Assembly: GCF_003854935.1 (NCBI RefSeq)
Contig: NZ_CP033970.1
Span: 1,240,001 to 1,304,000 of the forward strand
Length of the DNA: 64,000 nucleotides
Reading direction: 5' to 3'
Origin: Cupriavidus pauculus
GTDB taxonomy: Bacteria > Pseudomonadota > Gammaproteobacteria > Burkholderiales > Burkholderiaceae
The position numbers were made by a program, and so were the translations under genes. Shown piece by piece: positions 9,180-16,048 of this stretch (positions are counted from its first letter, which is position 1; each line of letters begins with the position of its first letter). The notes below the pieces were generated by a model. It made no database searches and was not told the origin of the DNA. It was given only the letters and a program-made list of their open reading frames with translations.

Positions 9180-10519
9180 GCTGGCAGCGCGATGACGGTG
9201 GGCGTCGACGGGGCGTCCTCGGTCGACACGTTCATGTTCAGCAGCGCGATGCCGCGTGCCTCCAGTTGCGCGCGAAAATCGGCGCGGCCCTGGATCAGCC
9301 GCGCGGCGGCGTCGCTGTCGGCGGCGACCAGCCGTGCTTCGAGCCCGTGGGCGCCCAGCGTCAGCACCGCATCGACGCTGCCCAGCATCGGCAGGTTCAG
9401 GCGCAGGCGCGTGCTCCAGCTTGCGGCGGCGGCCGGCGCGCCGCCGGCTTCGCGTTCGGCCACGTGGTCCGGATGGTGTGTGATTTCCCAGTCGACGGGC
9501 ATGCCGGGCCAGGCGTCGATCGTCGCGCGAAACTGCTGCGAGGCCAGCAGTTCAAGCTGCTGGCGCACCACGCCCTCGCTGGACGGATGGATCGGCGGGC
9601 CTCGGTCGGGCTGCGGCTGGGTGGCGCTGTTGTCGGGGGCGTTCCAGCTCGCCACGATGGCGGCATGCTGGGCGCGCGCGATATGGTGGCCCTCGTGTGA
9701 GATCTCGGCCGTGAGCTGGTAGGCGTGCGCGGCGGCGCTGGCATGGGCGGCCAGCCGCTGCTCGGCGGCGGGGCTGGACGGCGTCTGTGGTGCCTGCGCG
9801 GTGGCCGCGTTGCCCGGCGACGGCTGGGCCGGTTTGGCGGGGTCGCCGTGCGCGGGCACGCCGGTCGACAGCGGATAGATGACCGGCCGCGTCAGTTCGG
9901 CCAGGATCGTCGCGCTGGGCGGCGCCATCGGGCTGGGCGTGGACGGACCGCCGTAGGGCAGCAGCGCAGCCGGTGCCGGCGCCGGGGCCGATGGCGTCGC
10001 AGCGGGCTGGCCTTGCGGCTGGGGCTGGGCGGGGTTGCGCAGCGTGGCCTGCGGCTCCTGCAGCAGCGTGGCAAGCGGGCGCTGGCCCGTGACCCATTGC
10101 GTCAGGTGCGATTCATAGAACAGCCCGCTCTGGTCGACAAAGCGCGCCAGTGCGCTGGCCAGGTCCTGCGTGGCGCCGGGCTGGCCGGCCGGCGCGGTGG
10201 CCAGCAGCGGCGCGCCGGGGCGTGCCGGCGCGGCGTCGCCGCCTTCGAACAGGTCCAGGATCGCCTTGGCGGCAAAGCTCAGTGTTTCGCGCGTGGAGGT
10301 GGTCTGGCCGGCCAGCCGGGGGTCGGTGCCGCCCGGCGTCAGCGTGCCGGGCTGGCGCGCCTGCACCGTCTCGCCGGTGGACGACTGCACGTCGCCCTGC
10401 GACACGTCGGGCACCGGCATCAGCGCGGCGAGCTTGTCGATGGCCAGCGCCGGGCGCGATAGCTGCGGGTCCGGGGCCTGATGCGGGATCAGGCTGGGAG
10501 GAATCTGGATGCCGGTCAT
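9176..10519 (-). CDS. fliK: Flagellar hook-length control protein FliK
   Basis: A 447-residue protein. The first ~300 residues are Pro/Ala/Gln/Thr-rich and of low complexity, as expected of the unfolded ruler. The C-terminal ~100 residues (LRLNLPMLGSVDAVLTLGAHGLEARLVAAD and RADFRAQLEARGI) match the conserved Flg_hook domain that switches export specificity. It lies after fliT (74 bp gap) and before the flhB-like gene (4 bp overlap). The low-complexity N-terminal part should diverge quickly between species. Confidence 0.85.
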   Translation of the reverse strand: MTGIQIPPSLIPHQAPDPQLSRPALAIDKLAALMPVPDVSQGDVQSSTGETVQARQPGTLTPGGTDPRLAGQTTSTRETLSFAAKAILDLFEGGDAAPARPGAPLLATAPAGQPGATQDLASALARFVDQSGLFYESHLTQWVTGQRPLATLLQEPQATLRNPAQPQPQGQPAATPSAPAPAPAALLPYGGPSTPSPMAPPSATILAELTRPVIYPLSTGVPAHGDPAKPAQPSPGNAATAQAPQTPSSPAAEQRLAAHASAAAHAYQLTAEISHEGHHIARAQHAAIVASWNAPDNSATQPQPDRGPPIHPSSEGVVRQQLELLASQQFRATIDAWPGMPVDWEITHHPDHVAEREAGGAPAAAASWSTRLRLNLPMLGSVDAVLTLGAHGLEARLVAADSDAAARLIQGRADFRAQLEARGIALLNMNVSTEDAPSTPTVIALPA

Positions 10520-10593
10520 GGCCGCGTGTCAGCGATGGGAACGGATGCGCTACGCGCGCGCGCGGCGCCCCGGTCGGCCCGGGGGCGCGTGGG

Positions 10594-10926
10594 TCAGACG
10601 GCGCCGTAGGCCGTGGAAAGTTCGAGCTTGCGGCGCGAATTGTTGAGCAGGGCGCCCAGTTCGGCCAGGCGCGGCATGGTCAGGTCGCGGATGCGGGCGT
10701 CGTGGGCCAGGATGCGCTCCAGCAGCTGGAAGCGGCGCAGGCGCTCGGCGTCGGTGAACGGCGCGCTGTGGTCCAGTAGGCGCAGGCGGTCCACTTCGGC
10801 CATGTAGACCTTCTGCAGGTCGGCCAGCGCGTCCCAGTTCGACGCGCGCGCGGCGTCGAGCATCTGCTCGGACAGCACCAGCAGCTCTTCGTAGCTGCGA
10901 ACGATGGGGGACATGGCAAACATCAT
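10594..10926 (-). CDS. fliT: Flagellar chaperone/regulator FliT
   Basis: A 110-residue all-helical protein at the normal fliT place directly after fliS. SYEELLVLSEQMLDAARASNWDALADL is the typical first helix pair, followed by LLERILAHDARIRDLTMPRLAELGALL. In the family it binds FliD as an export chaperone and can inhibit the FlhDC master regulator. The ATG at 10926 overlaps the fliS stop by one base (TGATG); a second in-frame ATG at 10914 is also possible. Confidence 0.82.
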   Translation of the reverse strand: MMFAMSPIVRSYEELLVLSEQMLDAARASNWDALADLQKVYMAEVDRLRLLDHSAPFTDAERLRRFQLLERILAHDARIRDLTMPRLAELGALLNNSRRKLELSTAYGAV

Positions 10927-11375
10927 CAGTTGTCCTGCAAAACGGGTTGGGCCGCCACGGCCGGCTCGTGCGGCATGGCGTCGGCGGGGGCCGCCGGGTC
11001 GATGGCCGCCCAGGCCGAGGCCAGGTTTTCCAGCAGGGTGTCGACTTCGGCCAGCAGGGCCGGGTCGCTGCGCAGGTTGGCCAGCATCAGGCGGCGGGTC
11101 ATGTATTCGTACAGCGATTCGAGGCTGGCGGAGATCTCTCCGCCCGCCTCGTGATCCAGCACCGCGCGCAGGCCGTTGTCGATGATGTTGATGGCCTTGG
11201 AGATTGCATTGCCGCGCGCTTCCAGCTCGCCGTTTTCCATATGGAACTTCGCCCGGGCGATGGCCGAGCGCGCGCCGTCGTACAGCATGGCGATCAGCTT
11301 GTGCGGGCTGGCACTCATGACCCCGGTCTGGACACCGACCTGGGCATAGGCGTTGATACCTTGGCGCGCGAACAT
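10926..11375 (-). CDS. fliS: Flagellin export chaperone FliS
   Basis: A 149-residue protein with the FliS signature YAQVGVQTGVMSASPHKLI and MLYDGARSAIARAK near the N-terminus, and the LYEYMTRRLMLANLRSD helix. FliS wraps the C-terminal helices of unexported flagellin. The last ~25 residues are an Ala/Pro-rich tail beyond the usual family end. It lies 17 bp after fliD and is coupled to fliT. Confidence 0.93.
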   Translation of the reverse strand: MFARQGINAYAQVGVQTGVMSASPHKLIAMLYDGARSAIARAKFHMENGELEARGNAISKAINIIDNGLRAVLDHEAGGEISASLESLYEYMTRRLMLANLRSDPALLAEVDTLLENLASAWAAIDPAAPADAMPHEPAVAAQPVLQDN

Positions 11376-11392
11376 GGCGAGACTCCGTTGGA

Positions 11393-12814
11393 TTACTTCT
11401 TGGTGCTGCTGCCGTTGAGGGCCGAGAACTGCTGCGTCAGGTAGCTGCTGGTCTGGTTCATCTGGGCGACCAGCAGGTCGAGCTGCGTGAACTGCTTGCG
11501 GTAGCGGTCCATCGTCGCGGTGATCTGGTCCTGGGTGAACGTGTACTTGTCTTCCAGGTCCTTCAGCGTCGACGTGATGCCGTCGGTGGCCGCGGACAGC
11601 GCGCCGCCGGTGGCGTTCAGCGAGTCGTTGTAGTCGGTCACGGTCTTGCCGATGCCGGCAGCGCCGTTCACGCCGGCAAACACGGCCTTCAGCTTGTCCA
11701 TGTTGTTCGTGATGGTCTTGGACAGCTTGTCGTCGTTGACCTTCAGCGTGCCGTTGTTGCTGCTGTCCAGCGAGAACTCCACGCCGATATCGGAAAGCGT
11801 GATGGTCTTGCCGTTGCCGTCGGACATCGGCGTGTTCAGCATGGCGCGCATGCGGGCCTGGATGTTGCGCAGCGTGCCGTCGCCGTTGAGCGCGCCCTTG
11901 GTGCCGGCGTCGGTGTCGAAGGCGGTCAGCGTCTTGGCGGCGGTCAGCACGTTGTTGTACGCGGCCACGAAGCCGGCCACGGCGGTCTTGATCGACGCTG
12001 TGTCCACCGTCATGTCGAGGCTGGTGGTGCCCAGGCTCTTCAGGTTCAGCGTGACGCCCTGCGCGGCCTCGGAGATCGTGTTGCTCTGGCTCGTGACGGC
12101 GATGTTGTTGATCGTCAGCGCGGCGTTGGCGGCCTTGACCTTCTCGGACATGCCGTTGGGCTGCGTGGCCAGGGTGGGGTCGAAGGCGACCACGTCACCC
12201 ACGGCGCTGTCGCTGGCGGAAACCTTGAAGCCCGACTTCGTGCCGGTCTGGTCCGACGTCAGCACCAGGCGGTAGGGCGTGCCGCTGCCGTCGTTGATGA
12301 TGCTGGCCGTCACGCCGATGCCGGCCTTGTTGATCGAGTCGCGGATGCCTTGCAGCGACGTGTCCGAGCCGATCGTCACGGTCTTGGTGCTGGTGGGCGT
12401 GCCGCCCGAGCCCAGGTTCTCGCCAAAGTCGAACGTGATGGTGCCGCCGCCGATGGCGGCCTTCTGGTCGGCCACCTGCTTGGAGACCACGCTCTGCGCG
12501 GCGGCCAGCGAGGTGACGTTGACCGTGTACTTGCCGGACACGGCCGTGGCGTCGTTGGTGGCCGTCAGCACGCTGTCGCTGCCCACCTTGGCGGTCACGG
12601 CGCTGTAGGTCTGGGCGTTGGCCAGCGTCTTGGCGGCGGCCGCGTAGGCGTCCAGCACGCTCTTGACGGTGCCGTAGCCGCTCAGCTTGGCCTGGTAGCT
12701 CTTGGCCTGGGTGTTGATGGCGTCCAGCCGGGTGTTCTCGCTCGCTTCCAGCTTGTCGAGCAGATCGCCAAGCTGGAGATTGGAGCCTACGCCGATGTTC
12801 GAGATCGCTGCCAT
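11393..12814 (-). CDS. fliD: Flagellar filament cap protein FliD
   Basis: A 473-residue HAP2-type cap protein. The N-terminal NIGVGSNLQLGDLLDKLEASENTRLDAIN and the C-terminal TLKDLEDKYTFTQDQITATMDRYRKQFTQLDLLVAQMNQ...YLTQQFSALNG are the conserved coiled-coil ends that assemble at the filament tip. The middle is Ser/Thr/Gly-rich and variable. It follows flaG by 48 bp and precedes fliS by 17 bp. No convincing own sigma-28 promoter was found, so it is likely read from the flaG promoter. Confidence 0.93.
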   Translation of the reverse strand: MAAISNIGVGSNLQLGDLLDKLEASENTRLDAINTQAKSYQAKLSGYGTVKSVLDAYAAAAKTLANAQTYSAVTAKVGSDSVLTATNDATAVSGKYTVNVTSLAAAQSVVSKQVADQKAAIGGGTITFDFGENLGSGGTPTSTKTVTIGSDTSLQGIRDSINKAGIGVTASIINDGSGTPYRLVLTSDQTGTKSGFKVSASDSAVGDVVAFDPTLATQPNGMSEKVKAANAALTINNIAVTSQSNTISEAAQGVTLNLKSLGTTSLDMTVDTASIKTAVAGFVAAYNNVLTAAKTLTAFDTDAGTKGALNGDGTLRNIQARMRAMLNTPMSDGNGKTITLSDIGVEFSLDSSNNGTLKVNDDKLSKTITNNMDKLKAVFAGVNGAAGIGKTVTDYNDSLNATGGALSAATDGITSTLKDLEDKYTFTQDQITATMDRYRKQFTQLDLLVAQMNQTSSYLTQQFSALNGSSTKK

Positions 12815-12862
12815 GTTCTTTTACCTGTTTTTGTTGTGCTTCAACTGACGGGTTGCGAGGAA

Positions 12863-13234
12863 TCAGACTGCCTGGCTGACGAACAGCCCCTGGAGCTTGT
12901 CGATGGCGCGCGCGAAGCGCAGCACCTCTTCACTGGGCAACTGGCGGATCAGTTCGCCGGTTTCCTTGTCCACGACCTTGGTGATCACGCGGTGCGTGGT
13001 GTCGTCGATTTCGAACCGCAGGCCGATGGAGGTGGTCTTGAGCACGTCGACCAGTTCGTCGACGGCGGCCGTCATGTCGCCCGGGCCGGTGCGGCCACCC
13101 ATGTCCTGGGCGGCGGCGGCCGGCCGGACGGCACCGGCGGTCACGGCCGCCGCGGCGGGCGCGGGGGCGTGGGTGACGGCGGGTTCGGCGGGAATGCGTG
13201 CCGCCGGGATGGAAACGGGTTGGGTGGATGCCAT
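12863..13234 (-). CDS. flaG: FlaG family flagellar protein
   Basis: A 123-residue protein. After an Ala/Pro-rich N-terminus the C-terminal ~70 residues carry the FlaG fold: LRFEIDDTTHRVITKVVDKETGELIRQLPSEEVLRFARAID. FlaG affects filament length in several bacteria. The ATG at 13234 was chosen over an upstream ATG because it has a GGAG ribosome site six bases away. It sits between fliC and fliD as in many betaproteobacteria. Confidence 0.87.
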   Translation of the reverse strand: MASTQPVSIPAARIPAEPAVTHAPAPAAAAVTAGAVRPAAAAQDMGGRTGPGDMTAAVDELVDVLKTTSIGLRFEIDDTTHRVITKVVDKETGELIRQLPSEEVLRFARAIDKLQGLFVSQAV

Positions 13235-13278
13235 GGTCAGCTCCGTCCGGTAGGGCAGGGATAACACTACGGTTGAAA

Positions 13279-13310
13279 TGTTTTGCAGGCAGTGGTCTGC
13301 CTGCAAAACA
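13279..13310. repeat. Perfect 14-bp inverted repeat in the flaG upstream region
   Basis: Arms TGTTTTGCAGGCAG (13279-13292) and CTGCCTGCAAAACA (13297-13310) are exact complements around a 4-base loop TGGT. It lies between the fliC terminator and the flaG start, so it could be an operator or a leader hairpin of flaG. The half-site GCAGGCAG also occurs near the fliC promoter. Confidence 0.7.
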
Positions 13311-13317
13311 CTCCGGC

Positions 13318-13346
13318 AAAAAAACCGGGCCTTGCGGCCCGGTTTT
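13318..13346 (-). terminator. Rho-independent terminator of fliC
   Basis: On the minus strand, just 14 bp after the fliC stop, the stem CCGGGCC/GGCCCGG (extended by AAAA/TTTT) with a 4-base loop runs into seven T residues (A run at 13318-13324). This is a textbook intrinsic terminator that separates fliC from flaG. Confidence 0.9.
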
Positions 13347-13360
13347 CTGCGGCGCGGCGA

Positions 13361-14542
13361 TTAACGCAGCAGCGAGAGCACGTTTTGCGTGGTCTGGTTG
13401 GCTTGCGACAGCACCGACGTACCAGCTTGTTGCAGGATGTTCGCGCGGGTCATGTTCGACACTTCCGTTGCGTAGTCTGCGTCTTCGATGCGCGAACGCG
13501 AGGCCGACAGGTTGTTGATCGTCGTGCTCAGGTTGTTGATCGCGGATTCGAAGCGGTTCTGCACGGCACCCAGCGAGGAGCGCAGGGCGTCGACCGAAGC
13601 CAGGGCCTTGTCCAGCGTTGCCAGCGGGTTGGCCGTGGCAGCGTTGGTGACAGCCGACGTCGTCGTGGCGGCCTTGATGGCAACCACACCGGTCGTCGTG
13701 TTCAGCGTGCCCATCGACGAGTCGATGGCGATGTACACGTTGGCTTGCGTGTCGTCCAGGTTCTTGGCGTTCAGTGCCTTGACGTCGGCAGCGTTCGTTG
13801 CCGTGGTCAGGGCCACTTGCATGAACAGCTTGCCGTTGCTGTCCTTGACCAGCGAGGCGGTAGCGCCCGTGTTGGTCGACACGCCCAGGGCGGTGCGCAG
13901 GGCAGCCGTCGTGTTGGCGGTGGTAGCGTCGGCAGCGGCGGTTGCGCCAGCGCCGAACACGTCGGTCACGGCCTTGTCGCCAGCGGTCACAGCGGTCACG
14001 CCGCCTTGCGGGCCGTTCACGTTGAAGCCCATGGCGCCCAGGGTCTTCGAGGTGATTTCCTTCAGGTCGATCGAGATCGTTTCGCTGTCGTTGGCGCCAA
14101 CCTGGATCGTCATCTTCTGATCCTTGGCCAGAACCTTCACGCCGTTGAATTGCGTTTGGGCCGACACGCGGTCGATTTCAGCCAGACGTTGTGCGATTTC
14201 GTCCTGGACCGACTTCAGGTCCGACTGCGAGTTCGTGCCGTTGGCGGCTTGCACCGACAGTTCACGGATACGTTGCAGGTTGTTGTTGACTTCGGTCAGC
14301 GCGCCTTCGGTCGTCTGCGAGATCGAGATACCGTCGTTGGCGTTGCGCGAAGCTTGCGTCAGGCCCTTGATGTTGGCGGTGAAGCGGTTGGCAATGGCTT
14401 GGCCAGCTGCGTCGTCCTTGGCGCTGTTGATGCGCAGACCCGACGACAGGCGTTGGATTGCGGTGTTCAGCGACGATTGCGACGTGTTCAGGTTGCTCTG
14501 CGTTTGCAGCGACAGAATGTTGGTGTTGATGACTTGCGCCAT
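13361..14542 (-). CDS. fliC: Flagellin FliC
   Basis: A 393-residue flagellin. The N-terminal D0/D1 region ([54 protein letters not shown]) and the C-terminal [20 protein letters not shown]...[13 protein letters not shown] are the conserved filament core. The middle (about residues 170-300) is Thr/Ala/Asn-rich and surface exposed in this family, so it offers many Ser/Thr acceptors for O-glycosylation by the neighbouring SPINDLY-type enzyme (inference). It has an AGGAG ribosome site, a sigma-28 promoter about 100 bp upstream and its own terminator, so it is monocistronic and strongly expressed. Confidence 0.97.
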   Translation of the reverse strand: MAQVINTNILSLQTQSNLNTSQSSLNTAIQRLSSGLRINSAKDDAAGQAIANRFTANIKGLTQASRNANDGISISQTTEGALTEVNNNLQRIRELSVQAANGTNSQSDLKSVQDEIAQRLAEIDRVSAQTQFNGVKVLAKDQKMTIQVGANDSETISIDLKEITSKTLGAMGFNVNGPQGGVTAVTAGDKAVTDVFGAGATAAADATTANTTAALRTALGVSTNTGATASLVKDSNGKLFMQVALTTATNAADVKALNAKNLDDTQANVYIAIDSSMGTLNTTTGVVAIKAATTTSAVTNAATANPLATLDKALASVDALRSSLGAVQNRFESAINNLSTTINNLSASRSRIEDADYATEVSNMTRANILQQAGTSVLSQANQTTQNVLSLLR

Positions 14543-14638
14543 GGTACGACTCCTATTTGCAATGTTTTAGGCATTCCGGCAGTTGCCGTAACGTTGGCTG
14601 CCTGCGTTGCAGGGCGTAGAGTGCCTCCGTTGCAAAGG

Positions 14639-14665
14639 TTATCGACCGTGGGTGAGAAGACTTTA
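14639..14665 (-). promoter_or_regulatory. Sigma-28 (FliA) promoter of fliC
   Basis: On the minus strand TAAAGTCT (14665-14658), an 11-base spacer and GTCGATAA (14646-14639) match the FliA consensus TAAAGTTT-N11-GCCGATAA with two mismatches in all. It predicts a leader of roughly 90 bases before the fliC ATG. Confidence 0.85.
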
Positions 14666-14797
14666 GAGTGACTTTTGCGCGCGTTGCGGGCGCAGGCAAA
14701 ACGTGTGCAGGCAGCTTGGCCGGGCCATCGGCGCGCCACCCGCGCGGCGCTATATATATAGGGGCGCGCACTTGGGGGCGGCCGCCGGCCGGGCCGC

Positions 14798-15118
14798 TCA
14801 GCGGCGCTTGCGGGTGCGCGGGATGAACAGGCGCACGAAGTCCGGCGACGCCTCGGCGTCCAGCATGGCCGTGGCCTCGCCCGCGCCATGGGCGGGCGTC
14901 ACCACCGTGATGGCGCGCTTGTAGATCAGCGTGGGGGTGGCATCTTCCGCGGAACGCCCCAGCAGGATCATGTAGTTGTCCGACGCCAGCACCACGCCGT
15001 TGAGACGCGTGCCGTTCGACAGGTGGACAACCACCGCGGCGCGGCTGGCGCTGTGCGCGGCGAACTGCAACTGCTGCAGCTTTCTGCTGGGTCTGGGAGC
15101 CTTGATTTCCTTCTTCAC
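14798..15118 (-). CDS. Hfq-like Sm-fold RNA-binding protein
   Basis: A 106-residue protein whose core follows the Hfq Sm1/Sm2 pattern: LQFAAHSASRAAVVVHLSNGTRLNGVVLASDNYMILL and then LIYKRAITVVTP, parallel to the YKHAIS motif of Hfq. Both ends are extended: a basic N-terminus (KKEIKAPRPSRK) and a C-terminal tail ending in IPRTRKRR. The GTG at 15118 was chosen because GGAG lies five bases upstream; a TTG at 15160 would add 14 residues. The normal Hfq gene is usually beside hflX and miaA, so this is probably a paralog. Its position beside fliC suggests, without proving, a role in flagellar RNA control. Confidence 0.7.
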   Translation of the reverse strand: MKKEIKAPRPSRKLQQLQFAAHSASRAAVVVHLSNGTRLNGVVLASDNYMILLGRSAEDATPTLIYKRAITVVTPAHGAGEATAMLDAEASPDFVRLFIPRTRKRR

Positions 15119-15537
15119 AACTTCTCCGGAAGAGCCCGCGAGGGTTCTGGCGGCTGACAACGGTCCGATGGTCGGGGCCTGTGGGCGGCGTCGCTCTAAA
15201 AGTGACGTTCCGGCCAGGCCGACGGCGGCGAGAATTGAAACATTCGCTCTCGGAACCGGCGCTGGGACGTGCCACCATCATTGCAGCAGACAAGCGTTTC
15301 ACGAAAGTGGCGAACGCTGCCCAACTGCGCCGGCGTGGCGGCACTGCCAGGAGAGAAGGGGAATACTTCAGGTGGGAGAGTAACAAAGTTTTACAAGCGT
15401 TGACGAAGCCCCGGTGATGCTGGGCCTAGAGGATTTGCTCTATTTCACCGATTGCGTGATGCTTCTGATTCGGGTAGCACTTTTGCTCGCGAGCTTGCAG
15501 GCGGTAGCCGGAGGCGCGTCCCGCAGCCCGCGCCAGC

Positions 15538-15564
15538 TAAAGGTTTGCGGGTATCGTCCGTAAA
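15538..15564 (+). promoter_or_regulatory. Candidate sigma-28 promoter for a structured RNA or chemoreceptor leader
   Basis: TAAAGGTT (15538-15545), an exact 11-base spacer and TCCGTAAA (15557-15564) resemble the FliA consensus; the -35 has one mismatch and the -10 three. It points toward the chemoreceptor, whose family is commonly sigma-28-controlled. Confidence 0.5.
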
Positions 15565-15570
15565 TCATCG

Positions 15571-15776
15571 ACAAGTACAAAAGTGAGTCGGACCATCACT
15601 TTTGGCAGTCATGTGCGCCATACGTTACACCCGCCATCAGGGGAATCCCTGATAGAAACGCGATTTACACCTCATGTAAGCGGGTTTATATTCCCGGTTC
15701 GGGTCCGGGTACAGCCGGTCCCTTCACAGCAGTCCTGAAAGCCTACGAGCACCCCGCGCGTGGGCTTCTTTTTTTT
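15571..15776 (+). ncRNA. Candidate structured small RNA or leader RNA (~205 nt)
   Basis: The stretch between a sigma-28-like promoter and an intrinsic terminator contains strong hairpins: CAAAAGTGA/TCACTTTTG (15578-15586 with 15596-15604, perfect 9 bp), ATCAGGG/CCCTGAT (15636-15642 with 15647-15653, GAAT loop), a GC-rich CCCGG/CCGGG pair, and the terminator stem. No sizeable reading frame with a ribosome site was seen. It could be a free sRNA or an attenuated leader of the chemoreceptor gene. I do not recognise it as a known riboswitch; the c-di-GMP GEMM signature is absent. Confidence 0.4.
15741..15776 (+). terminator. Rho-independent terminator
   Basis: Stem GCCTACG (15741-15747) with CGTGGGC (15759-15765), 11-base loop, followed at once by TTCTTTTTTTT. 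It ends transcription coming from 15571 and lies ~270 bp before the chemoreceptor start, where it would act as an attenuator if the same promoter serves that gene. Confidence 0.75.
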
Positions 15777-16048
15777 GAGCCCGCGTCCTGCGCGGCGATC
15801 CGTCTGATCGCGGTACCTGCCGCGTCCGCCGTTTGCGGCGGCACTCGGAGTGCACGAGGCAGATTAGACGCCATGCGCTGCCCCACCAATTTGTGGAAGA
15901 GCAGCGACTTTCCCCCCCATTTCATTTTTTCGCTCAAGTGCCCAGCCTGCCGCGCCGATACCGGGCGGTGCGATGCCCCTTGGCGGGCTTATGCAGCGCG
16001 TACACGCACAAAACCGAACAAGGCGAACAACGTGAAAGGTACGAAGTG

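Noticed and set aside
14751-14760. TATATATATA run between the Hfq-like gene and the fliC promoter
   Set aside because: It is a short simple repeat without paired -35 box at the right distance for either neighbouring gene; the sigma-28 site explains fliC expression.
15571-15776. c-di-GMP (GEMM) riboswitch upstream of the chemoreceptor
   Set aside because: The characteristic GEMM core sequences were not found; only generic hairpins and a terminator are visible.
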